A stretch of 64,000 nt of DNA from Haematobia irritans (Eukaryota; Arthropoda; Insecta; Diptera; Muscidae), in assembly GCF_050003625.1 (NCBI RefSeq), contig NC_134397.1:278808070-278872069 (forward strand), in the 5' to 3' direction. This document shows positions 54,001-59,454 of this stretch, piece after piece. The first letter of the stretch is position 1; each line of letters begins with the position of its first letter. The notes under the pieces are model-generated. The model had not been told where the DNA came from. It worked only from the letters and a program-made list of their open reading frames with translations, and did no database searches. The position numbers and the translations under genes were made by a program.

Positions 54001-56755
54001 TATGTAATTCAAACATAGTATCTACGTACTGTTATTGTTTTGTTATTTTTTATTTCATACAATATCTTCATGTTTTCTTTGTACAAGTTTTATTCGATAC
54101 TACTTTTTGGATTAATTTGGTGGTTATAATGTGTTATATTTAATAAATGACAAGTGTCTGCAATCTGGCCAGGGGTGGGCAAAGTTTATTAAAAAAAACG
54201 AGCATTTTTTACAGTATACGTTGTAGAACTCGGCCGAAGCGGGGGATATTTTTTGCCGAAGCCGAAGACGATGTTCGGCAAAAAAGCAATAATCGGCCGA
54301 AGCCGATTATTTTCCTCAAATTTGTAATTAAAGAAATTTGGTGTTTTTTAGTTCAATATTAGAATATTTTTTTAAATAAATGCATAAATACAACAATAAA
54401 AGGTAATTCATTTGATATAACTAGTGACAAAACCAGATTTTTTATAATTTTTTACGTATTATTTGTGTTTTATTATTATATTAATTTATAATTATTATAT
54501 TAATTTTTTACGTATTATTTGGGTGTTTTGACTGAGATTCAACCCATGGACAATACAATATCAAATAAATTATAATCGTGGCCGATTATCGATTTTTGGC
54601 CCAATGACGAAGCCGAAGCTTCGGTCGAGCACTAATACGTTGTATAAAAAAGCTACTTCAATAATTTTTTTGTGAAGTTATACTTTTTTTTTAAATATCC
54701 ACTTCTCTTGTCAGAAACACGCTTTGAATGTGTTTCCATTTCCAAAACTACCTAAATCAAAATGCTAAACTCAAAAGTAATTTCAATAAATATAAGCTAT
54801 GCTCAAGTTTATGATTAACCCTTTGATATTATTAGTCAAAGGATTAAACATAACAAAAAATATGGTTCCCGGCTGAATTTTTACTTATTTTTTATCGTAC
54901 ATTGTTATTGAAGGAGACAACAAAGTTTTTATTTCTTAACCCTCTAATGCCCGATTTTTTTGCCAGCGGATTAAATGTTCAATGTTAACGACCCTAAAAG
55001 AAGAAAACTAAACAAGAAAAAAAATTATACGGTAAAATTCAGTATATGCTGTAAAGCCTCTTGAGTAGGTTTAACTAAGTTTTGTTTCTATTTTATTCAT
55101 TTTTTTTTTGTCTTAAGGTGCGTTTTACTAAAAGCTTGTTGATTTAATGAAGCCCGCCTAGAAGCGGGATTGGGCATTAGAGGGTTAAATCATAATTTGA
55201 AATGATTTATTGACTTTATTTTGTCGAGAAAAATTATCAGGTAAAATTCAGTATATGCTGTAAAGCCTCTTGAATAGTTTTAACTAAGTTTTGTTTCTAT
55301 TTTATTCATTTTTTTGTCGTAAGGTGCGTTTTACTAAAAACTTGCTGATTTAATGAAGGGATTGGGCATTAGAGGGTTAAATCATAATTTGAAATGATTT
55401 ATTGACTTTATTTTGTCGAGAAAAATTATCAGCCATTGTGGCTAAAAACGTAATTGTTTGTTGATTTTCTAGATATATAAATAAAATGTCACGAAAAAAA
55501 ATCTCGGTAAGTGTCGAGCAGTAGTGGCGAGAAAAACCACATACTTAGAACTATCAATTCCTTAAAAAATAAATCTCCTGATACCTCTCTATAAATTGGA
55601 TATGAACAATGCAATATTACCAAAAATAGTACAAGTAGACAGGATAATAAAATATTAAATGTGTGTATGTGCAAACATTTGCACCAGATTACATCTCTAG
55701 ATGTAATCAAAAATATATTTTATATTTGATTTGTTAATTTTGTGTACGTTTTTTCCTTTTTTTGAGGACTAGGTCCTAAAATTATGAATTTCAATCAACA
55801 TCAAAGATCAATTAAAGCTGTATATACATTTAGTTATATTTTTTTATTTTACTCTTCATTTGACAAAAACATTCACAAAATATTGCTTCTACTAACGCTT
55901 ATTATATTTTTTTAATTTGGAGATTTAGGCCGTATCTTGACGATAAATACAATGATAATTTTTTATCCCATTAACTACAAAACACTGATTTCAGATATAT
56001 ATTTTTATGTTATGCACGATCATCAAGTTTTTCTTTGGTATATGCTTATTTTAACCTCTCGCTCGCATGTTTCCATTTTCTTATGTTATCATCAAGCCTC
56101 GATGCAAACTATAGAAATTAGTTTGATAGAATAAACACGAAAACAAAACAAAAAACATTATTAATTTGTGTTTTATTTAACAAACATGTTATAGGACTAC
56201 TCATACGGTGGATTAGGTGATAAAACGCACAGCACAGATTTAAGTTGTGGCAAATCTGAAGGTAAGTTTACTTTTCCCTTTAAACTCTTATTAATTATGG
56301 GTGTAATTGAATGTTCTCTTCTTGGTTTTAGCTTCAGTTGACTCCATTACCGAAGGTGATAGACGTGCTTTGATGGGTGGCGATTTGCCCGCCTCTAGTA
56401 CATACTCTGGTGCTTTGTCTTATCACTATCCCCAGGCTGGTCTAATACGTCGCAGCTTACCAAATATGGCCCATTCGATGTTGGTTCATGAACCGGCTAA
56501 AATTTATCCCTATCACTTGTTAATCATCACCAATTATCGTTTGCCTTCGGATGTTGATCGCTGTAATCTTGAGGTAGATTTCACAACGTCTGTTTGCTAT
56601 TAGACTCAATAATTTTACTTACTATGTCTTCTCGAATACAGCGTCATCTATCAGATGTTGAGTTCGAGCACATTCTGCAATGTACTAGAGCCGACTTCTA
56701 CCGATTCCCTCAGTGGAGGCGAAATGAATTGAAACGCCGCGTGAAATTATTCTAA
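18066..56755 (+). CDS. Unc-115: Unc-115 / abLIM-type actin-binding LIM protein
   Basis: The coding exons are 18066-18069 (or alternatively 31335-31380), 45689-45999, 47632-48297, 49108-49164, 49368-49894, 49960-50133, 50758-50897, one of 51254-51342 or 53725-53831, 56195-56261, 56332-56573 and 56642-56755. All are GT-AG and in phase, giving about 796 residues with the first alternative exon and 802 with the second. Four LIM zinc-binding domains lie at about residues 8-58, 67-118, 176-227 and 235-288 with intact Cys/His ligands. A long Ser/Pro/Arg-rich linker follows. The C-terminus is a villin headpiece (IYPYHLLIITNYRLPSDVD to RRVKLF), the F-actin-binding module. Family members link guidance signals (Rac) to the actin cytoskeleton in axon growth and muscle. 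Exons 2-7 and 9-11 are certain; the first exon is inferred from phase. The first intron is 27.6 kb and filled with transposons. Confidence 0.93.
18070..19520 (+). other. Unc-115 intron 1, proximal part
   Basis: No exon or complete repeat is supported here. Frames of 60-96 codons on either strand around 18112-18500 overlap one another and have no domain, so they are treated as chance. Confidence 0.45.
19521..19722. mobile_element. MITE with AATTAATTGA repeats (family D), copy 1
   Basis: It begins CACACAAAAAA, ends TTTTTTTCTGTG, and is flanked by TA on both sides. The interior is built from variants of AATTAATTGAT and CAATTAAAAA in both directions. Copy 2 at 36326-36618 has the same ends, TA flanks and internal words, which supports a mobile family with TA target duplication. 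Confidence 0.75.
20383..20548. mobile_element. Pogo/Tigger-type MITE, 166 bp
   Basis: The inverted ends CAGTGAAACCTCT are perfect over 13 bp and followed by a second matching block (GGACAC). TA flanks each side. The interior carries several GTCC-TTTGAGA words. CAGTG termini with TA duplication are typical of pogo/Tigger elements of the Tc1-mariner superfamily. No transposase remains. Confidence 0.85.
20607..20664. repeat. Short palindromic repeat (family G), copy 1
   Basis: AAGGTGGGTATTAAGTTTAA on the left is mirrored by GAACTTAATACCACCTT on the right. The same arms, longer and better preserved, bound the element at 26078-26305, so this is a nearly interior-less relative. Confidence 0.65.
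20665..22978 (+). other. Unc-115 intron 1, no supported gene
   Basis: The region includes a (CAA)/(TTG) and TAT-rich low-complexity patch at about 21225-21280 that creates overlapping open frames on both strands. None has a domain or splice context. No transposon ends were recognised. Confidence 0.4.
22979..23663 (-). mobile_element. Copia RT fragment between two 150-bp direct repeats
   Basis: Direct repeats at 22979-23126 and 23513-23663 share most of their bases over about 150 bp. On the minus strand each begins TGTTTTTTC; the downstream one ends TTAACA, the TG..CA form of an LTR. Between them the minus strand encodes about 100 residues of copia-type reverse transcriptase, from DLGSLKLYLGIHFTRN through YRKAIGSLLYLACNSRP and LSRKVSNASKTDWNEV to a stop. 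It may be an internally deleted LTR element. No clear primer site or target duplication was found. Confidence 0.7.
24152..24259. repeat. Small inverted-end repeat (family F), copy 1
   Basis: Ends ATTCACATTA and TAATGTGAAT are inverted. The interior (CGAAATCTACTAAAAGTGGA and CAAATGACAGTTGAAATCT) recurs at about 58690-58793. It is a short MITE of about 108 bp with no coding content. Confidence 0.65.
24260..26077 (+). other. Unc-115 intron 1, no supported gene
   Basis: Frames at 25452-25709 (85 codons) and 25821-26021 (66 codons) have no recognised domain and no matching splice sites. Nothing else is supported. Confidence 0.4.
26078..26305. mobile_element. Palindromic-end MITE (family G), copy 2
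   Basis: The left arm (26078-26117) and right arm (26263-26305) are inverted over about 40 bp, with core TTCGAGTTTA-CCGCTAAAATCG and outer GGTGGGTATTAAG. The interior is about 145 bp of AT-rich DNA without coding content. Confidence 0.75.
26590..28280 (-). pseudogene. Mariner transposase, broken by deletion and by a 954-bp insertion
   Basis: On the minus strand, 28280 to about 28068 encodes ISNDRVHLILHEELQMKKLP and NTSQACLDRFKRNKMDF. 28067-27838 continues through GKTIRSAGKVMATVFWDFKG to IIFHQDN. After the insertion at 26884-27837, the frame resumes at NAPAHKSDL and ends LLDHQPYSPDLAPSDFYLF to DYIEK and a stop at 26590. The second and third catalytic aspartates (HQD and SPDLAPSD) remain. The segment that should hold the first (TVDETWI-like) is deleted between MDFKR and the next block, and an in-frame stop follows. 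The N-terminal DNA-binding half is missing beyond 28280. The element is dead. Confidence 0.9.
26884..27837. mobile_element. Nonautonomous element (family C), copy 1, inside mariner
   Basis: It starts CACCCTCATAAAAAATCGC and ends CTTTTTCATCCGTG. The reverse complement of the end (CACGGATGAAAAAG) resembles the start, so these are imperfect terminal inverted repeats. TT flanks both sides. The interior repeats CCAAACATAT/ATATGTTTGG many times. A minus-strand segment near 27448-27500 reads CTGTTCGAATCCCCG and GGGCAGTTGATCAGC, like tRNA B- and A-box regions. No protein is encoded. Copy 2 lies at 41952-42925. Confidence 0.88.
28284..28400. repeat. hAT-like terminal sequence with GGTCCGA words
   Basis: CAGCGTTGCCA is followed by repeated GGTCCGA/TCGGACC words. 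CAG-G-TG-CA starts and subterminal short repeats are typical of hAT-type ends. The other terminus and a target duplication were not found, so the call is weak. Confidence 0.35.
28460..29165. mobile_element. TIR element of family A, interrupted copy
   Basis: It begins CACTGAAAAACATATTGTCG and follows the complete copy at 62676-63311 up to TGTCTTTA. It is then broken by the MITE at 28612-29092 and resumes at TAGTTAAGTGATT, which aligns to TAATTAAGTGATT at about 62842. The right part is lost after about 29165. Confidence 0.75.
28612..29092. mobile_element. TA-flanked MITE with tRNA-like B-box
   Basis: The ends CACCCATAGAAAAAAT and ATTTTTTCTATTAGTG are inverted with two mismatches, and TA flanks each side. 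The interior repeats GTTCATGA and AACG-TTTTG words. On the minus strand a block near 28840-28900 reads CACAGGTTCGAGTCAC and upstream GGTGCAATGTGCTAG, resembling tRNA B and A boxes. A cloverleaf is not intact. Confidence 0.8.
29550..29935. repeat. AATTAATTGA-rich repeat block (family D relative)
   Basis: Many variants of ATCAATTAAAA and AATTAATTGA occur in both orientations, as in the elements at 19521 and 36326. Similar text resumes at about 30600 and ends at TTTTTTCTTGTGTATA near 30800, so an old family-D element may have been split by the copia fragment between them. Confidence 0.5.
29936..30400 (+). pseudogene. Copia RNase H and C-terminal fragment
   Basis: Plus-strand translation reads CVYLNGLKYLVLNLKFG, then LYGFAHVNWTQNKIDIKSNS, GFICRFNGAPISW and, after stops and shifts, NADICTKPLQDSQVSKMLC. 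These are copia-type RNase H and the Pol tail (LADIFTKPL-like). A GAGAAGGGG run before GTTAAATGC near 30355-30370 could be a polypurine tract and LTR start. It is interrupted by stops and not functional. Confidence 0.75.
30600..30800. repeat. Second part of a family D-like repeat
   Basis: AT-rich text with AATTAATT, TTGATTAATCAA and a terminal TTTTTTCTTGTGTATA resembles the right end of family D. The element has no clear left end here. Confidence 0.4.
30880..31380 (+). promoter_or_regulatory. Unc-115: Candidate alternative first exon of Unc-115 (coding part 31335-31380)
   Basis: ATG at 31335 opens MKKSGSRLFDFFTTL, and the exon ends at 31380 with one spare base before a donor GTAAGA. Joined to the LIM exon at 45689 it reads C|GC, giving LRKQKIYCAKC in frame. 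The 450 bp upstream contain more C/G and pyrimidine runs than the surrounding intron, as a 5' UTR might. The phase match is suggestive, not proof. If used, it gives a basic N-terminus 14 residues longer than the ATGG exon. Confidence 0.5.
31381..32073 (+). other. Unc-115 intron with a short CA repeat
   Basis: A (CA)n run near 31619-31640 and adjoining TATATG repeats are visible. No gene is supported. Confidence 0.4.
32074..32735. repeat. Diverged TIR element related to family A
   Basis: It starts CACTGGAAAAAATATTTACG and ends GGAACCGCACAAGTTTTTTT then GCTGTGTA, the same layout and length class as 62676-63311. A partly similar block begins near 33895 (CACCAGAAAAAATATTTATG). Coding content is absent. 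Confidence 0.5.
32736..35639 (+). other. Unc-115 intron, old repeats only
   Basis: This 2.9-kb stretch contains a second family-A-like block from about 33895 to 34200 and otherwise AT-rich DNA. A 74-codon frame at 32873-33097 has no recognised domain. Confidence 0.4.
35640..36152. mobile_element. TIR element (family B), uninterrupted copy
   Basis: The ends CACTGAAAAAACAGTGAACCC and GTTCACTTTTTTTTGGAGTG are imperfect inverted repeats. The interior matches, in reverse orientation, the two outer parts of 39394-41147, for example CACAAATTTAGT and GGCGTGATG-type blocks. It provides the empty-site comparison for the insertion at 39693. Confidence 0.65.
36326..36618. mobile_element. MITE with AATTAATTGA repeats (family D), copy 2
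   Basis: It begins CACACAAAAAAATTTTTTTC and ends TTTTTTTTTTTCTGTG with TA on both sides. The interior is a ladder of AATTAATTGAT and CAATTAAAA words. It is about 90 bp longer than copy 1 because of extra ladder units. Confidence 0.78.
36927..38161. mobile_element. 1.2-kb TIR element with repeated TTAACGAAA words
   Basis: The ends CACTGGTAGAAAAAGTTTCG and CGAAGCATTTTTCTACCAGTG are inverted, and TA flanks each side. The interior repeats short words such as ATTAACGAA, AATATAACGAAA and TTCATTAAT throughout. There is no transposase-like frame, so the element is nonautonomous. Flanking TA suggests the Tc1-mariner superfamily. Confidence 0.82.
38162..39393 (+). other. Unc-115 intron, nothing supported
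   Basis: No exon, RNA gene or bounded repeat was recognised in this 1.2 kb. Confidence 0.4.
39900..40450 (+). pseudogene. C-terminal fragment of a non-LTR retrotransposon ORF2
   Basis: The plus-strand frame 39918-40194 reads MQILTYVYKVLHNIGFHTIR, NHGINTRNHMNLYVVRCRLE, IEFMGSMEYNDLPLYVKDA and SIFKQRLKRHLI before a stop. This order (HNTR motif, then a W/Y-N-LP motif, then FK-LK-HL) is the usual end of many animal LINE reverse transcriptases. An AT-rich 3' UTR with ATT repeats follows. The catalytic part is missing. Confidence 0.75.
40590..40740 (-). repeat. B-box-bearing repeat, copy 2
   Basis: On the minus strand AGGTTCAAATCCCAACGGGG near 40602-40620 fits the Pol III B-box. It is followed by the same blocks as the copy near 13930. 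An A box and cloverleaf are not evident. Confidence 0.5.
41573..41853. mobile_element. piggyBac-type MITE, 281 bp
   Basis: TTAA flanks both sides (41569-41572 and 41854-41857). The ends are CCCTAGACAGTC and the reverse complement of GACCTTCCAGGG-type sequence (AACCTTCCAGGG). CCCT termini and TTAA duplication are hallmarks of piggyBac elements. TCAAAATGAC words occur near both ends. No transposase is present. Confidence 0.78.
41952..42925. mobile_element. Nonautonomous element (family C), copy 2
   Basis: This is a near-identical partner of 26884-27837, from CACGCTCACAAAAAATCGC to TTTTTCATCCGTG, flanked by TA on both sides. It includes the same CCAAACATAT words and the tRNA-like block near 42520-42580, where this copy holds extra bases missing from copy 1. 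Confidence 0.88.
42926..45688 (+). other. Unc-115 intron 1, distal part
   Basis: No bounded repeat is recognised in these 2.8 kb. A polypyrimidine tract and CATTACAG (45681-45688) form the acceptor of the first LIM exon. Frames at 43017-43373 and 44945-45181 lack domains. Confidence 0.45.
46000..47631 (+). repeat. Unc-115 intron 2 with a 30-bp tandem repeat
   Basis: At 46658-46738 a unit reading ATTTCTATAGAAAATTTTG, then TCAAAATT, occurs nearly three times. I recall this type of sequence as abundant in calyptrate fly genomes, but that is memory, not a search. The rest of the intron is AT-rich with no supported gene. Confidence 0.55.
48298..49107 (+). other. Unc-115 intron 3
   Basis: This 0.8-kb intron separates the LIM3-4 exon from a 57-bp exon. 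A CTCCACAG near 48858 looks like an acceptor, but entering there in the required phase gives an immediate stop (AAA TGA). Confidence 0.5.
51254..51342 (+). CDS. Unc-115: Unc-115 alternative exon A
   Basis: An 89-bp exon between GACACAG and GTAAGT takes one base from the previous exon and ends in phase 0. It encodes AIHSYRSPPKPGYGFKTST and LPPYIRNGYSS. Exon B at 53725-53831 enters and leaves in the same phases and shares the PKPGYG core, so the two are likely used one at a time. Both would sit in the linker between the LIM block and the headpiece. Confidence 0.85.
51343..53724 (+). other. Intron between alternative exons A and B
   Basis: It contains an (ACT)n run at about 51531-51552 and a possible short first exon at 51656-51683 (MEPYRSLEH followed by GTATGT). 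The rest is AT-rich with no bounded repeat. Confidence 0.45.
53725..53831 (+). CDS. Unc-115: Unc-115 alternative exon B
   Basis: A 107-bp exon between CTGTTCAG and GTAAGC reads, after one borrowed base, VVSSLRHVPKPGYGLAPRSH and TFSSTTSAGAMMHGVT. It ends in phase 0, ready for DYSYGGLGDKT at 56195. If it were spliced after exon A the frame would read TGG TGA and stop at once, so inclusion of both would truncate the protein. Confidence 0.82.
54224..54634. mobile_element. hAT-type MITE, 411 bp, with 8-bp target duplication
   Basis: The 8-bp sequence ATACGTTG is present on both sides (54216-54223 and 54635-54642). The inverted ends are TAGAACTCGGCCGAAGC and TAGTGCTCGACCGAAGC. Repeated GCCGAAGC words lie near the ends. 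Eight-base duplications and TAG/CAG ends fit hAT. No transposase is present. Confidence 0.9.
54940..55376. mobile_element. piggyBac-type MITE with tandem partial duplication
   Basis: A 245-bp element runs from CCCTCTAATGCCC (54940) to GGGCATTAGAGGG (55184) with TTAA on both sides. A unit of about 200 bp, covering most of the element plus about 50 bp of right flank, is then repeated (about 55234-55433), so a second right end and TTAA appear at 55376-55380. Confidence 0.85.
55434..56194 (+). other. Unc-115 intron before the headpiece exons
   Basis: No exon or bounded repeat is recognised. It ends in the acceptor TTATAG before GACTACTCATACGG. Confidence 0.45.
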
Positions 56756-58689
56756 ATTAACAAAAAAACGAGTTGTTTGTTGCTCCAATCTGTTAAATCT
56801 GGGTGAACCTAAGCCGCAGTTTGAGGCCAAAAACTGTGGAAATTGATACCAAAACCAAACCAATAAGCGTTTATTTTACTATAAATCGTAAATACATAAA
56901 CATTTGTGTATCCTCTCGTTAAACTAAACCAAGTACACAACAGTAACCACAGCTTTAGCTAATGATATATGACAAAAACAAAAACAACCAAACTAACGAA
57001 CAACAACTCCACTACGTACGTTACTCCACAATCCTGAGAAGAGAAATATATAGGAAGCAACCCCCAACTAATCGCAAATTTCTAAACACAAATCACTGTC
57101 GCCATCATCACATATAAATGAATGTATGCAGCTTTTATTATTTCTTATAAACTTATAAAAAAAAACAACAACAAAAAGATATTTGGCAACTAAATTATAA
57201 ACAGAGTTTAGGCTATTTTTTATTTTTGTTTTACATCCTTTTGAAGGAGATAGGGCCCTTTTATACCTACCGCCGACTTAGTAGCAACGCATGGCATTAT
57301 TAAGAAGCTTTTTTCTTTACATTTACTTTGTGCGTATTTCAACCTAAAGACGTATGCATAATTTTATTAGGTTTCTGTCAAATCTACTATACCATTCACT
57401 ACGATTTTGTGAAAGAGTTTTGTTCAATATTTTTTTTTTTTAGTTTTAGATTTATGGAAATGGAAAGTTTTTTTTTTTTCAAATGTAGGAGATTAATAAT
57501 TTAAACATTTCCTTCTTGTATTAGATTCTTACAATTATATATATTTTTTTATAAATATGTCATTGTCCGTATCAGTACCTCTTTGTTTGCGCAGCTAAAA
57601 AATTAGATCATGTATTTTTTTCGTTTATAGGTATCAGAGAATATATATTTTATATAAATGTCAAAAAAAATAAATAAAGAAAATATATTTTATTTATTAA
57701 TAAATAAAACACACACAAACAAATCAAAGAAATATAAAAAAAATAATTGAAACTTCATTATAAGCTTATATAGTAATTATTAATGAAAATAATAAATTTC
57801 AATTTCAAATGCTGGAAAATGTTGTCTTTAATTAATATTTAATACATTTACATTACTACATTACAATATCAGAAAACAAAACAAATTAAAATTATTAATA
57901 CATGTGTGAATAAATTATCCTTTACACGTACACAAGTTTTTTTTTAATTAGGATATGATGTAATTTGTATGAAGCCAAATTGGCCTATGAAAAGGAAATT
58001 TAAATTATTTTCTTTATGATTTGTTTAGAATATATTTATTATGTATCCGCACATTTTTGCTACACACTAATAAAGGTATTAAGAATGTCTAGGGTCAACG
58101 CAGTAAAAATTACAACATTTGTGTGCTAGTTTTTAAATCCGATATATTAAAACATGTTCTACGGCAAAAACGACAATCTAGCTGTTATCGTAGCACAATA
58201 AAAAGAATTTTATTGGGAATATATCTTCTAATTTCTGAAAAATTTCAATTTTTTTCAAATTAAAGCACAACAACAAACAAAATTTTTGCTAAGCTTTTCC
58301 GAATATTAGACGACTTCAAAGTACATAAAACTAACATTGAGTAACATCTCAGAAAATTCGTTTTTACAAAACATATTTTCACTTTCTTAATGTATCGCTC
58401 ACTTATAATTTGATAGTTAAAGCTGTCATTTGTTTGAATAATTAAAATAGTTTCAGGTCCAATGTTCAGAGATTTGCTTTACCATAATTATAATTTGTTC
58501 TGTTATTCATGTATTGTCATGTCATCTCAATAATTTGGGTAAGTAATTGGGAGGTTTTTCTCCCGAAATTTCCTGTGTTTTACCATATTTTCGCTCTACA
58601 AAAATGTTTTTTTGTAAATTATTTAATTCTTTTTGATAGTTTTGTTCAAAAAAAAAAAAACGAAACTAGGAGGAAAGATAATTTAATAA
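56756..58689 (+). other. Unc-115 3' UTR and downstream spacer
   Basis: Long AT-rich sequence follows the stop at 56753-56755, with several AATAAA signals (for example near 57671, 57704 and 58196). The polyadenylation site is not fixed. No other gene is supported. Confidence 0.5.
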
Positions 58690-58793
58690 TTTACGCTCGA
58701 AATCTACTAAAAGTGGATTTGAAATCTCTCCTATAAGCAAATGACAGTTGAAATCTAATTAAAGTAGATTTTGAGGTATAACGTGAATAAGGT
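58690..58793. repeat. Small inverted-end repeat (family F), copy 2
   Basis: It shares CGAAATCTACTAAAAGTGGA and CAAATGACAGTTGAAATCTA with 24152-24259 in the same order. The right end AACGTGAAT matches, while the left end is worn. Confidence 0.6.
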
Positions 58794-59131
58794 AAAAGTA
58801 AAAGTTTTCAATTTCTTAAGAAATTGTATTTTACTATTTGAATATGGCAGAGCTTCCCAAATGGGGATCGCGCCCCTCTAGGCTGGCACCACGAGGTTCC
58901 AGGAGGGTGAAGGGGCAGCGTCATTTTTGTTGAGCAGGTCTTGTATCATTAAATTTATTTAAAAAACACTCATTGTTAAGTTCAACAAAACATCAATAAT
59001 ATATAGTTAGTTAAGTTAGTCGTTTCTTTTTATTATTGAATAAATTTATTTGTTTACAAAATGTTGTATGTTAATGTACTAAATTTAGACAAAATTTTAG
59101 TTTAGACAATGTTTTATAAAAAAAATTTTAT

Positions 59132-59425
59132 TTAAAGGTTCTCACTATTTACTAGAAATTGCCTATATTTGCATGTAGTTTTCAAATATTTGATTAAATT
59201 GCTCCAGTTATCGCAGCCTTCGCCATTTAAAGTAAAAATTAATTCTGACTCGCTTAATGTGTGTTTCTGAAAACGTGCAGTACGTATTGTATAATGTATT
59301 GGTGATTCTCGCTTCTGTAAATTGCAAATATTGCAAAGTTGCTCGCGGTCGCTAGCTCCATACATATTTCCATTGAACTGTAGAACTTCACATCGCGCTC
59401 TAAATATCGACATTATGTTTTCCAT
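59132..59425 (-). pseudogene. C-terminal fragment of a LINE ORF2
   Basis: A 97-codon minus-strand frame contains LCNICNLQKRESPIHY, then LNGEGCDNWSNLIKYLK and KYRQFLVNS before the stop. The Cys-x2-Cys followed by a W-NL-YLK-YR-FL tail is typical of the end of LINE ORF2. The tail matches the duplicated remnant at 6398-6585. The catalytic region is missing; LINE copy 2 begins just to the right. Confidence 0.6.
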
Positions 59426-59454
59426 AGAGTTTTGATCGTTTATGTATGCAAGTC

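Noticed and set aside
53107..54143. Frames of 68-93 codons around Unc-115 exon B
   Set aside because: Only the part bounded by CTGTTCAG and GTAAGC in the right phase is supported; the rest is intronic low-complexity sequence.
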